Of a DNA stretch of 64,000 nucleotides, positions 38,110 to 51,692 are shown piece after piece. Every line of letters begins with the position of its first letter. Within the stretch, counting starts at the first letter, position 1. The notes beneath the pieces were generated by a model that made no database searches, had not been told where the DNA came from, and was given only the letters and a program-made list of their open reading frames with translations. The translations under genes and the position numbers were made by a program. Source of the DNA: Micromussa lordhowensis (lineage: Eukaryota; Cnidaria; Anthozoa; Scleractinia; Lobophylliidae); NCBI GenBank assembly GCA_964020085.1, contig OZ026602.1, forward strand, positions 25,117,343-25,181,342, in the 5' to 3' direction.

Positions 38110-41100
38110 TCAAAGTGATACGTTCTCTGTTCTGTTTGAGGCAACGATTTTTGGCTCGGAAAGCTCCGCAGTTTGGATTTCATTGTTTACACCATCAACA
38201 TCCATTAACTGGCACCTTCTTAGATACAATGAGCGTTCATGTCTAGTTAGCATGTCGCTTCCAAATTCAAAGCTCAAGTTACAAAAGCTCGCCCTTCGAA
38301 AAGAAGCGTCTTGGGCTGCCGCAAACTCAGCTTCGCTCGGTCTCATGCTTTTATGATGTCTATAAAGCTGCATCCACTTGATGTGAATTTCATTTTCTTC
38401 GCCTTTACGCACGCTGAAGATCATCCTCTTCAAGAATTTTCCCATCGGACCCAAGCGCCTTCCGAATTTTACCAAAAGAAAGATGATAAGCATCTCGGAA
38501 ATAAGCGCCATAATGGAGAAAGCGATCACGCCGACCAACAGCAAAAACAAGCCAATGAATTTCTCAGCACTAAGCTCCTTAACGGGCTGGCCACACTCCT
38601 TTTTATTGAACCAGTAATCCAGGATGGCTTGTATGCTGCCATTCTCTTGGTTTTTCAACACTGATAGAGTTGCCTCTTCCGCCCATGGCGATCCCTTTGG
38701 AAATGCGAAGCCGTAGCCAAAGTTGTAGAAGTTTGGTCCAGCCAGGCTGTAACTGCAGTCGGGGATTTTATTGGCAGCTTGTTGCAAAGAGAGGTAGTCA
38801 CCCACCAGACCATCTATCTTGCTGGGAAGAGGAAGACAGAAAATAAATTGCAACAAGGTTTAACTTCACTGAGTGCCCGGATGGACAATACTCGTCCGTG
38901 GAAATTTTTCCGTGAGGTAGTGGGGTTATATGAAAGACGCGATTTGTCTGTTTTCTTTTTCCAATTTTACAATTGGCTTTTACGACTTTCATCCAAAAAA
39001 GGGTGAAAATAATTTGATATGATGCGGAAGAAAATTTAGTGGTGAACCGATAAAGACAATAAAGTGTTTATGTCTCGGAACTATAGGTCTGAGAGTTGCT
39101 TATTGGAAATTTGATGCTCTTAAAACTAGAATATTTGCTCTCGAAACGTCGCTTCTCGGGCAAATATTTGTTTTAGAACATCAAATTTCTTCGCGATTAC
39201 TATCAGCCATTATAATCCATCAAATATTTTCGTTTGCGCGCCATTGGTCTAAACGCGTCACGTGACTGAACAATGTAGAATATCAGAGTGGTAATTCTCC
39301 ATTTTTCAAAACTGTGCATTTTCCGAAAAATATTTGATGGAGGAAGATAAACACAATAGCCTCCATTTGGCGGGAAAATTATCTGTTCTTCAAGGCTCAC
39401 AGTTTTCCTCGGTCTACGCTCTCGGAAAAATATTCGCTTCTCGGAGCAGATAATTACCTCGTTCAAATATCCTAGCAAATTTTCGGGCCAAATGGAGGCT
39501 ATTGTTCACATCGTTCCTCGACAGAAACACTATTGTTTAACTAGTACAGCGACCTAAAGGGATGGGGGTCGAAGTGTATATCTCTGCTTACTTCTCTACG
39601 AGTTGTTGCATTCCATCCTGGAAGCCGTTCACCAGGTGTATTTTCAAGTTAACAAGGTATATTTTCCTGAACAAATCTTCCACATGATTCTTGAAGTATG
39701 CTTCTTCGTTACTTCCACGTGTTACTCCGAGTTTGAAGCCATCAGGTGGGTTGAGAGTTAACTGTTAAAGAAGAACAAACTTAATGTGAGAACCTTGGCC
39801 TTTTCGCAGTGTAAATGTTCCTTGCGCGTCAAACTAATGAAATCCTTTTGTCCAACTGGAATAGGTACCATTTTATGCTGATGTTATACTTAGACTTGCA
39901 CTACTCTTAACCCATCAGAATCGAGAAATTTTTCAAGTAATATATCAAACTATCAAACACGAGAGACTGTGTTTCATCGGGCTATCCAAACACCGAGGAG
40001 ACAGTTGAAAATGCGACGCGCGGCGGAGTATTTTTGACGAAATTCGAGCTGTTTGGATAGCTCGATGAAACACTATCTCGAGTGTTTGATATATCTTCTC
40101 AATCGAAACAAAAAATTAAGGAGGAAACGGAGAAGTAAAATCGTCAAAATCTATGCCAATTAAGACCGGGTATCCAAACTTCCTTCACGGTTGTGATTTT
40201 CGTGATGAATTATTAATGAGTTTGAGAAGTGTATTACCAGAGCGGTTTTCATTTGAGTGTCGTAAAACCAAAACCAAACCAATTCCCAGTTGAGAACTCG
40301 GCAAACCTCAAACCGTAGTAAAACCAAAACCAAATTGCCTGATTACATTCGACACTCATCGAAATAATGATTGCATTTACTTAAAATGTAAGCTTTTCAT
40401 GACCTGTATCCATAGAAAACCTAAACAACTTTTATTGCTATTTGATCTATCCATTGTCGGTGTTGTTATTGTTATTATTTTACACCTGGAGAGGTTAAAT
40501 TTTACGATATTTTCATGCCTGTACTGTGCTTTCGTCCTGCTTACTATTTAATTAATTTATTGTTTAAGACAATTTTTCGGCGATACCATTGTAGTTTGCC
40601 TTTGAACAAGTGTATAAGGTCTCTGCTATAAACTTCACCGACCTTAGCATCCCTCACTCCACTGATGGGCAGTATATAGGGCTCTTGAAGTAAGAATGCC
40701 ATCAGATTAGCACAGTACGTGTTCACCATGATCAACGCCAGTAACGCGTAAGCCACTGACACAACGCGGGCGCTGTTGCTTCGCGGAGTCTTCTCTGCGC
40801 CTATGTCTTTACTAAAGGCCACGCCCCAGACATAACTCATGGCGTCTGAAGGGTGAGAAAAATTGTTATACGAACAATTATTTTGCGAAATCGAGCAGTC
40901 CATGAGGTGATTAAGTCTACAAAAGGTGTTCAACCGGGGCAGTGTTGTCCGTTTTTGCTCATGGATAACAGTTTCAATGTATGTCGCAATATCGGGTAAT
41001 GTAACAAAAACTCATACAAAGCAGAATTTACTTCAAAACCTCAACCACCTAATTCTTACCACCCAGAATTTTTACTGTTCATCAGGTGTGAATAAAATAA

Positions 41101-41579
41101 CAAAAAAATATCCCTTATTTGTAACTAGTTGATAAAGATGTTGCAAATAATAATAATAATAACTGCTTAAAGAAAAAGAAAAAAAACACATTTGCTTGCT
41201 ATTTTCTCTTTAGTGCGAATTTTCTATTCATGGAATATATAAACAATAACCTTCATTTGGAGAGAAAATATGCCCGGATATTTGTCCGCGGCCGGACATG
41301 TTCCGAGAACTACTTGATGTTTTGAAATAATTGATGTATTATTCCACAAGCGCGCGTTGGATATGAGATGGTAGATAGCGCCGAGTTGGCTATAATCATC
41401 TCATATCCAACAAGGGCGAGTGGAATAATTGTTTTATTAAAAACGCCCCAAAAATATAGCAAACTAAACTTTAAAAAAAATAAAAACGCCTAAAAAAAAA
41501 TCACGCGTTCGCTTACCACATTCGTAGAACATGGTATAATGGCTCATAGCCCACGATGACTAAGCCAATGAAAACTCTC

Positions 41580-41613
<34 letters not shown>

Positions 41614-44600
41614 CAGCTGATAGTCTATATTGTGGAAACCAATAAGACCGTGCGCTTTCTGTTAGCATAAAGGTATCTACTAGTTACCTAACAAAGTAAA
41701 GGCGTCCTCGTCACTATCCTTGAGAATGTGATAATATCCTTTAGGGCTCTTCCTATCCAGCCACCAAACAATAAACAGTACTAAGTTGCACGTCACCAAG
41801 ATAGCAATCCACAGATCATATTCGAACGGTTCGAGCCAGGAGTACCATACGTTGACTGGAAAAGGGTGAAGAAAACGTTAAGAAAACAGTGAAATGTTGT
41901 GATAATTGTACTAGAGTGGTTTTCAATTGAGTGTCGTAATTCAACAACCAAACCAATTACTTGCCAATTAGACTACTCAGGGCCTCTTCGTTTGATCGGG
42001 ATGGAATTCAAGATACAGAACCAAAATGGTGGAACATAAACTTGTATCGTTCGCGAACATCGTAGCTTTGTTGTTTTTTGTTACTTTACTTATAAAGCTT
42101 ATTTGCATACTTCTAAACTAGAAACACGTACAAGGCAAAAATTACGCCATTTTGGCCGTCATGATGTGAAAGCGAAGCTATTTTGTCAAAAAAAGTTTCG
42201 TCCGGTCACCTGGGCTGGAGAGTTCATATGGGAAAATTTTCATTTATCCCGGTTACCGAAATCGTGGTCGCAAACTGAAAGCAAGATCTCAGTAACCGGG
42301 TCAGCCCGGCTCCTCACACAAACACATCGAAACTTCATGTATTTGCGTCGAGTTTTGATTTCTTCTCTGCTTTGTATGGGTCCCTGGTGATTGACCAGAG
42401 TAATTACTTTTGTTGTGGTCGAGTGACACGTTCTTGAAATTTGTTGCATTCTCTTTAACAAACCTTGTTCTCCGTAACTGTGCTGTTTTTGCACCAGAAT
42501 ATTCATTGCCGACGCAATGCATGGGTACAATATGTCGACGACCTTGGCACGTTCCAGGCTCCCTGCCAAGTCAAGCGCCAAATCGGCTTTACCGGAGATA
42601 ATTTCATTTATGACACCATTCCACGTGCCATTGAGGATGTCGAACTTCCCGAATTGTCCATCCGGACTGAGATAAATCTCCGTATCAAATCCAAGATCTC
42701 TTTGCAGAAACTTCAAAAAATCTATCGACGCTCCGAAACAACAAAGTAGTTGTTTTGTCCTCCAAGTGGAATTTTCCACACTGGTGTACTTATAACAAGG
42801 TAGTGCTCTTCCAACGCATGTCTGGCTGTTTTCCGCAACCGCTGGATCCTCTGCCTGCACGAGTGGGGGCCACAGAACGACAGGGACTCTCAGGGTTGGG
42901 CGCCTTGCATGAAGGAGCGGAAACACGGTACTTCCATTGAGGTCCACAATGGACTCTAAAGCGATTCCAGACGGTGTGATAAGCCCGCCTTGGAACCAAT
43001 GTTTTCTTCCATCGAGATCCCTTCTAAGATTCCAAATGTTGAAGGTTGTGTGGGTCTGGTCGGACAGGAAATGATCCCTGAACAACGAGCTTTTGCCATC
43101 GAAACGAGCTTCTTTTAAGTACCTGTATGGAAACATAGAGAGCAAAATAACAAGCGTTTTGCTAAAATAGCTTCAATCAGAGTAAGTTTTGTTATTATCG
43201 TTTGTTATTTTACCAAAATGTTGTACAGGGATGTTAAATTCTGGTTTTTATTCAAACTACCTATATCAGTGCATCTAGTAATCAGTAAGTTCGTTAACTG
43301 TCTATTTCAGCAATTTTTAAGCAGCTCAATTTAGTCGTACATAGACATATTCGGCTAACGTGTTCACATCCTTGTTGCCACCCAATTCAGATCACGTGAT
43401 GATTCATTTGGGAGGATACAATTGTTCTGTTTGCACGTACCCTCATGCACGCAGTTGCCTGTAGCAAATTGCACAATTGTAACCTCCCAAGTGAATCATC
43501 ACGTGATCTGAATTGGGTGGCAACAAGGATGTAAACACGTTAGCCGAATACGTCTATTATACACTTAATGTGTGGAAATGTGTGACTGTTTACCAAGGGA
43601 AACAGTTAGTTTTGTTTTCCCGAGAGTCCTGATGAGGACTCGAGGGTAAACAAGACTAACTAGTTTCTCGAGGGACCGTACATTAAGTGCTTTGTTATAT
43701 ATTTAGACTTTCCCTTAAACAATCATATAGCAAAAACAAACAAACAAAGATGGCGCGCGGGCAACAACTGCGCAATTGTATCCCGGTCAGGATACATTTG
43801 AATTTGATCAGGGACACGTGACCAAGAATCAACCAATCAGAGTGCTCGTTTTGTTGAGTGAAAGTCTAGGTATATAACAATACCCTTTGTAACTGCACCT
43901 GCAAGTGTAATCATCTTCTTAAATGATTACAATCATACGAAGAGGCAATGGGGTTGGTAGGTATCGTTGGCATAACGAATCATACATACTTAGCTCTTAT
44001 TAACCGAGCAGGAGGTCTGCACACACGACCGAGGTCATGATTCTCCCATACAGACCGACTAGGCTCGGTCAATAAGGTGTTTATTATATGGTACAACCAA
44101 GAACAGTTTAATTCGTTTAATGTAACTAGTTTGTACTAACTGGCATTTTGCTTGCGAATGGCGATGAGCTGGATTTAATTCTGCCAAAGTTTACTCCTCC
44201 TCTTTACATTTTTTTCTCATCAGGCGTTTGGCACGGCCATAAATAAATATTATTAGATGAAAATAGTCAATGATTTTGCATTTTAGTTTGCAACTTTTTC
44301 ACCTCAGAACATTGTCGGTCTAGATGGGAAAATCTAGACCGCTTTCAATATCGATTTCAGCCAATCAAATTCGTGAATTTGGTAGTTCCCAAGTCCTTGT
44401 GAGACAGAACTATATAATAAACTTGATTATAGAGACAAGCAATTAGGGTAGTTGCCATGGAGCGAGTGTTAACTTACTTGACAGCCAGTTCCTGTAGAAG
44501 TTTGTAGGTCTCAGCAGAGGAATTACCTCGTCTTATTTCGTCGCTGAGTTCTGCAACAGAACTTTTAAAAGCACTTTCAATCATGACAAAGGAATCGTAC

Positions 44601-47600
44601 AATACATTGACGTACAAGTCATAATCATGTCCCATCTCGGGTGATTTACGGCTGACCTGTATCATCCCGGCCGGAATCGAGTTCAGATCCAGTATCCCGT
44701 ACGTAGTGACGTCACTGACCAGCCAAGCAGTGCTGTTGTCAATGGCTTGTAAGTCTTGAATGGTCCGAAATATGTCGACGTTAAATCTCTCCCGAATGTG
44801 CCCGATGATCACGTCGGATTCTGCTCGAGTAACATTTCGCAGTCCCATCGACAGTTCTTCGAGAGTCTCGTCGCCTTGAATCCACAATGTTTTGAAAACG
44901 GGCCATTTTTTCTCCCAAGCTAGCTTTTTAACAGCATCGGCAAACACATGCCCCTCGTACGTGGCCGAGACCACTAGACTGAGCGTCTGCCAGCCCATTT
45001 TCTGTATGACATTCACCATAGTTTGCGCGTATTCTATAACAGAAGGCGCTGCTACTCTTGTGAATCCGCCTGAACTTTCCTTGAGCAAAGAAAAGAAAAA
45101 GGAATAAACAACTGACTTACTTTAGAACATGCAGCATCGTACTTGAAAGCCCCAGGCAAAAGCAGATTGCCGTCATTATCTTGCTGTAATGATTAAAAGT
45201 TTGGGAATATCACGTTACCATTTCAAAATAAAGCAAGTATTATTGTAAAAAAAACAGCCCAACACCTTTTCTAAATGGTCACGTATTTATGAATTGGCCT
45301 GGTAGCTCAGTTACTGATCGTACCAGTTTTCGTGCGGTTCACGTCAATTATACCAAAATGATTTCATCGAATTACTGAAGTTTCCATATAATTTGTGTTT
45401 TTATAAATGTAGTAAAAGGTTTTAGTAAATACTTCAAGTCCGCCGTTCTTAATTATTCAGATCAGGGAATTTACTGCGACAAGCAGCTCAATTAAAATGA
45501 TTTGTGTTAAATTTAAGTGCTTTTAAAAACGCTCTTAGAGAGATTAACATGTAGTCCTTTACATCGAAGAATAAAAAATTGTTGTTAGTCACATCAAAGG
45601 ATATAATGTGACCTACAGCTCAATACAGGCTCAATTACAGCTACTGGTCCGTAAACTAAATGACCTTAAAAAAGACCACAAGAGATTAACGTACAGCCCT
45701 GACATTGAGGACTAGAAAATTGTCCTACGTAATTACGAAATATTATCAGGCATACAACTCAATGAAAATGATTGCTGTTGAACTAAAGTGCTTTTGGAAA
45801 TACACTTAAAGATTATCATACAGCTCTGGTATCGAGAACATCTTCGTTTAATATTGATTTGAAATATGTTTTATCTTGTTAAATACTTGCCTTGCTTGAA
45901 GTTATTTACATGATTTGGAGACGGTTTTGAGATGACCAAAAGTTCTCTGGCGGTTTCTGACGCACGGAAAAAAAGTTTCAAAATAAGTTTCAAAAAATTT
46001 CAGAATAAGTTTTTGTCGATTTTTGTGTTTTCTTTTCTTTTTTTCTTTCTATTCGAGCAAATAGCGTGTTATAGAAAAAACTCATGAAGAAGAATATGGT
46101 TTGAATTGTTCTGAAAATAGATCACCATTACACCGCATTACGTAATATAAAATTTAAAACTGCTTTTTGTCATTGAGAAAGATAGCACGCAATTCAATCT
46201 CGCAAAACTAAGGCTAGATGCCAATTTTCATGCCATCGTTTGAAAAAAAATACTTCCTAACCGTATCAAGTAGCTTAGTAATTTTTTTTCTTCCCTAATT
46301 CATGTCGCATGAATGTTACAATTTCAAATTGTTTCTCGTTTTTACGATCAATGTTGTTTATGAAATATACGCTAGAATTTCGGCGATTTGTTCCTAATAC
46401 ACTTTGATTTATGGCTAGGAGAAAGGCAAAATTTAAATTAAGAAAATTAATGTTCTTTTATTAATGGTGTTTCATTCATATCTCTTAAAATCATGTACTG
46501 ATCTCCATATCTTTGAATTGACAAGTTTCAGTGTAATTACGAAGAGATAACTGCTCAGAAACGAAAACTACCTCGCTGATGCGGAAAAAGAAGTGAAAAA
46601 AAAATTAATCTTGATTTTGAAACGGGATATGAAATATTATGCAATGTATTCTCGGTGTAATTAAACTGAGATAAAACTGAATAATATATATGATGCATTG
46701 TTTTCAGATGTTACCAGCGTTGGTTTCCCGTTTCCTAGCTAACAAACATATGGAATACCTTGGCCGTTTGGTGTAATGTTTGCTAATATTCGTGATTTTT
46801 CTCCCAGTGAAAGTTACAGGATAATCAAAGGTTTTATTACTTTAAGAGAACAATCAACATTTGCGACGTTTGGGAATAATGATTCACAGGGGGATACCAT
46901 AAACCGAAAGTATTCAAGCACTACAGGAAACCCAAATCTATTTATCACAAAGGCAAGATATCCCCGGCAACATAAATCGGTTTTTACTTATCTGGATCTG
47001 AAAACTGGTTAACTTTACGCCTTGCAAGTAAAACGCTAGCTTCAATAAATACTTATTTGATTTGATATCTGAAATAGTATAATGCTTAAAACTCGATCGA
47101 AGTAACCTTGGAATCGAAATTTAAAAAAAGACTGTTTTGCAAGCATTTTTTTTAACTGATAAATAATATATTCTATATCTTCTTGCGTTCCCTTCTTATG
47201 AATGATATAATGTAAACACAAGTATGATATTTACTCAGGAAATATCAGCTAAATTTGCGAAGGTAAGATTGTGTAAACATTGATTTCTTGCGCTTTGGAC
47301 AAGATAAGATCCCCAAACGATCATACCCCATATTACACAAAATCGCAATTTCTTGAAACCTAATTTGATTAGTTATGCGAAAATGTAACCAAGGCATATA
47401 TTTCTGCACGGATTTTATTCATGAAATCATCTCAGTTTACTTTCAAACGTTTATAATAAAAATTCCTAAAAGCGCCGTTTTGAGGTTCATATTTATATAG
47501 TTACATATTTTTATTATTCATCCTATCTTGAGTTTTTCGGCCGGAGCGGTTGTCAATCGCATGAGATAGGCACTTAACGAGCTATCAAAAGATGAATTTT

Positions 47601-48065
47601 TAAAATAAAAACAGCAAGACAGGGCTTTTAATTTACCTGCGTAATGGGAAATGTTGTTCTGCTCTGTAGCAATCCGATAGAGGGAATTGAGCAACTATCC
47701 AAAAGGGTGGAATAAAACAGGTCGTCTTCTGTCACGTCAACGAAGATGATAGCTTGTGAAGTCGAAGTTATATTCACAATCTTGGGAATGATGCTGCTCA
47801 AACCATTAGTTCGTGAAGTAACGTAGGTCAAATTAGGTTTTGAAAAATGAATGTCAATGGCTATTTCATTTGAAAATGTATCGCTAGCGTTTCTAGCACG
47901 AAAGAGCGTTTCCGCGGAGGTAAATACAAACTCCCGGTAGATATCATCAGCGTTGAAGAATACAGCGATGTTGATATCGTATTTATCTACCGCACCACTA
48001 GGACTTGTAAGTAGCTGAAGGGTGATAAATAAGATTGATTCCATTGGAAAAATCCGGGGAGCCAT
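38110..48065 (-). CDS. NMDA-like ionotropic glutamate receptor subunit, complete, 8 exons
   Basis: Ligand-gated cation channel. Coding exons in order: 48065-47637, 45183-45121, 45079-44478, 43122-42464, 41855-41688, 40845-40643, 39761-39592, 38821-38110. All phases agree, giving 1001 aa. Residues 1 to about 25 look like a signal peptide, followed by an amino-terminal domain (exons 1-4). S1 is in exon 4 (CCFGASIDFLKFLQRDLGF; SLERAK with R556 as the ligand-carboxylate arginine). M1 is in exon 5. The pore loop and M3 are in exon 6 (YVWGVAFSKDIG; TYCANLMAF in place of SYTANLAAF). S2 is in exons 7-8 (VGDYL with D773) and M4 in exon 8. The tail ends NVSL. The pore N-site asparagine of NMDA receptors is Ser652-Lys653 here. 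Donors are GTAAAT, GTAAGT, GTAAGT, GTTTGT, GTAACT, GTCGGT and GTAAGC. Met9 is an alternative start. Paralogue of 109-2410. Agonist unknown. Confidence 0.92.
39353..39508. repeat. Inverted repeat in receptor intron 7
   Basis: AATAGCCTCCATTTGGCGGG is mirrored by GGCCAAATGGAGGCTATT. The interior AATTATCTGTTCT/AGCAGATAATTA also pairs. A related inverted repeat, with CTCGAAACGTCGCTTCTCGG inside, is at about 39105-39190, in the intron between exons 8 and 7. Confidence 0.6.
39930..40115. repeat. Palindromic MITE in receptor intron 6
   Basis: ATATCAAACACTCGAGATAG-type right arm (40075-40095) pairs with CAAACACGAGAGACTGTG at 39954-39971. GCTATCCAAACA at 39983 pairs with TGTTTGGATAGC at 40049. Boundaries approximate. 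Confidence 0.6.
41339..41434. repeat. Palindromic MITE, family A (copy 2)
   Basis: Same family as 1174-1290: ATTATTCCACAAGCGCG, then TTGGATATGAGATGG, then GAGTTGGCTATA and the mirrored arm. Found downstream of receptor exon 6 in genomic order, within the intron between exons 5 and 6. Confidence 0.75.
43340..43557. repeat. Long palindromic MITE with arms of about 80 bp
   Basis: The left arm ATTCGGCTAACGTGTTCACA through GATCACGTGATGATTCA is mirrored almost exactly by TGAATCATCACGTGATC through GTTAGCCGAAT. The spacer is about 50 bp. Recent insertion is suggested by the arm identity. Lies in receptor intron 3 between exons 43122 and 45079. Confidence 0.8.
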
Positions 48066-49798
48066 GGAGGTTATTTATGGGAAAAAAACAGGGCTTTGGA
48101 TTTCAATCAGCGTTGAAAATACTCGAAACAGGTTTCACGATTGCCGCTGTTCTGGTGGCGTGTACATGTGAGGTTTTCCAAGCTTACCCAACACTGTTCC
48201 AGATGTTTCTCTCCGGCAAACCGGCTGATATGCAACATTCGCTGGAAAACAAAAAATCTAACAAGAAATTTCACATAATAATCCCATTATGTCATAACAG
48301 AAGCGTAAAGGTGCAAGGTGATTGGCTGGCAATTCAAAACACGAATCCAAATGACAGATAATAATTACAAGACGATTGATGCGCTCTAGTTGTAAATTCT
48401 ATTCAGTCCGCTTGATTTAAAGTTGCTAAGCTCGAAACTGGAGAATTGGCGCAGCGTTTCTCGAACGATCGAGTTTACAATAAAGCTTATGCCGTACAGC
48501 ATAAAGTCAAATAAGTAAATTGTTGCCATTTCCGTTCAAGTGACATAATGTCAGCGAAATTCTCTAATGAGTGTACGTCATTGGTGGAGACAAATGAAAA
48601 GAAGTAATCCACAAAACACAGCGCCCAAAAATGCCACCTGTACTGTCTTTAACTATACTTAGAGAAAAACTCGTGTTTCTGTGATTCTGATATAAAATAC
48701 ATGACTTTAAAACAGACCTGCGATTGCTTTTAGCATTTATTTCATTCACTTCACAAAAAAGATTCCTAAAAAATCATTATAATTCTATCTATTGCAATAT
48801 TTTCTAGTTAGTTTTTCTATTTTAGTGTTTAGCACTAAAATCCTGGAAGTGAAACAAAAATATGAAATCCATCACGAATACAGAATTAATAAAACCCACT
48901 TCTTCCGGTCGCGTTTAAAAATTCATGACAAAAATTCAATTTTGGCATTGAAAACGATGCATTCTTGGCATGGGACAGCGCATTAACATTTCTTATGCTC
49001 AGCAATGATAAAAATAACATCTCGGACAAGTCATTCAGTAGGCAAACGAAAATGCTAAATGCGTGTTGGCTGCCAGTGTTAGCTTATACCCATTCAATTA
49101 AAAAATTCTGGCTTTTCAGCGGCATGACGCACCTCGCAAGAAACTTGTGATGCGCGTTACTGACGGTAATCAAAACTCTCTTTTTTGACAGAGTTAATTT
49201 AATTGTTAATAAGGCAAGTGATAAGAAGGACGAATACTATGAACTAAGAGAATTTGTTTCAATCCACTGTCATCTTGAAGTTAACATCATCACGAGTGCC
49301 TGGACAAACTATAACGGCATGGAAAACGAAAAAGCTCTAGAGTGAAGGCTCGTAATCCAGAGAAGTTATGCTTTTTTTTTTGGGGGGGGGGGGGGGTCTA
49401 AACTCATTGGCTAATACTCGGCCTATCCCCAGAAGGAAGGGGTGAATAATCGGAAATAATCAGAACAGTGTGATATATTTTCGGTTGCTTTATGATGTAG
49501 CCCCTGTAGAAGTAACTATTAAGTGACTACATTGTGAGCGGCAATTTTAACACATTGATCACCGCAATGAACAATCTTTTTATACGGTATACAGATGCGA
49601 GATTGACATCATGCATGTCCACATAAGCAAGTCACGAGCAAAAAGGGTCGAAGATAATCATGGTTATTTAATTCAAACACGGGCGTGATTTCAAGGGGCT
49701 AATTGAATACCACGCAAGCACGGGCCACATGTCTTTGCCAACGCCTTGTTCACACTAGAACGGTCATATGAAAAACAAACGCTAAAGTCGGTTGACAA
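48066..49798. other. Spacer between receptor start and ZC3H stop
   Basis: Both neighbours are on the minus strand, so this must hold the receptor promoter and the ZC3H 3' UTR. No supported coding exon. A T10 run followed by a G run (49372-49396) and AT-rich sequence are the only visible features. Confidence 0.55.
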
Positions 49799-51657
49799 CT
49801 AGGCGGACAGATCTTTATATAATCCTGGAAAAAATGCGCAGGGCTGCCCCTCTTTATTATCCTGGTCGTTTCCTAGACTTTCTTGCTTTGCGATTTTTTC
49901 GCCAATCGTAGAACCGCCTTCTGTGCCCGCTCCATCGCTGGTAAGTGCCCTCTTTCGTGCACTGGCGCGGAGATTGTACGGAGACGTAGAAGTGAACGCT
50001 TGTGAAGGGTCATCGTCGCGTGAATTATTACCAGCAGACTGTAGATTTGATGTGGCGAGGTTGTTTTCTTGTGGAGACTGGACTGGGTCTTCAGCTGGAG
50101 GGTTGAGAAACTGGGAAACAGAGAAAGACAATTTCTCAGATTACGCACACAAATGTTGAACGCTTCAAAGGAAATGAAACAGTCAGAGTGATACTGAAGA
50201 AATGGGGTCAATTAAAGTAAAATTTTCTCGGATAAACCAAATTCGAATAAAATAATGATTGGAAAACTTCACATAAGCAGTGCAAAACATAAACAACAAA
50301 AAATTTACGTGAACGGGTTACATTCTGGTTCCTGTGATAGCACGTAAAGCAAAAGCTTGAAAATTCAAATGTGCTCTATTACAAAACGAAGAAACCTATC
50401 GAGATAAAACGTTGTAAAACGTCAAGTTCCTGAAGGGTCTTATATCTGATGAAACTAAAACCTCAGAGGAGAGGAAATTTTTCATTTTGGAATGTGACTA
50501 CATCACATGGAAACCGGCAATACAAGACAATGCTTGTCGTTTTCATATGAACACATAAAAATAGACTTGCGACATTTTTGGCCGATACAGTAGAATTATT
50601 AAAAAAGTACTGCTAAGAGCAGTTTTCAACTGAGTGTCGTAAAACCAAAGCCAAAGCAGACATAGTGAAACAATCAAAACTCGAAGAAATTACATGTAGC
50701 TGACGCGAAGCGTGGGAAAACGGAGTGCCAGTGAGACACGATTACTTTTGGCTTTACTTCTGATTGGATGAAAAAGTGGCGCGAGATTTTTTAAGCCAAT
50801 CACGTAGCGTGCTGATGCAAAACCAATTACTTTTCGACACTCAAATGGAAACCGCTCTATTTGTAAAGCCAAGGGCATAGGCAGTAAGAAATAACCAATT
50901 ACCGCTTGCAGAAGACGGTCTGTTTCCTCAGTTAAGGCATCATGGGAGAATCTGCAGTGGTCACCCTCCCGGCATCTTGAAGTGTGAAAGAACTTACATG
51001 GAAACGAGCTTAAAAAACAGTCAAGGAATCTGCCATGTGGAGTTTGACACAGTCACATCAAATACCCTTCACAAGCACCTCTTGTAGGCCACATTCGTAT
51101 TCTCGGTATAGGACTGGAACTAGCTTGCAAGTGAGGCTAATGCGGGGAGCCTTTTCAAAGGGAAATGACTTTCATGTCCTTTTAATGATATTCTCCCGCA
51201 TGAGCCTCCATGCAAGCTAGTTCCAGTACAAACTTTACCGAGAATACCAATATGGCCTCCATCGGGTACTCTTTTTTCTACCAGTGTTCTCTCCTATTAC
51301 ATTTTTAGAGGAATCTCTCACGTTTATTGTAAGAAAATTTGGCTCGGTCTTTACATAATTTTCTTTCTTGTCGTAAAGAGAGGACGATGTCAGACCACAG
51401 AGAAACTTGTCTCAACTGAAAAAGGCCATACCACGTGTATTCAGTACTATTTCTTGAAAGCTTTATCTTGCAAGCATTCCATTTTCGAATCGTCTTTTCA
51501 CGTAATTCTTCTGCGTCAACGAGCGAGGTTTACCTTGCGTTTCAAAGCAAGCAATATTTAAGGGCTAACCTTCGAGATGTCAGCTTTCGAATCTCTTTAC
51601 GGTGGCCAGTTCACATTATCAACTCAGTTGATAAAACCAAATTATCTTGTAATACTC

Positions 51658-51692
<35 letters not shown>

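Noticed and set aside
40544..40642. Extension of receptor exon 6 past AAG to the open-frame stop
   Set aside because: The paralogue and the phase of exon 7 show that splicing occurs at AAG|GTCGGT (40643/40642); the extension is intron.
49873..50211. 112-residue minus-strand open frame over the ZC3H last exon
   Set aside because: The frame starting FLNPPAEDP after the acceptor at 50110 is the one in phase with exon 5 and looks like coding sequence.
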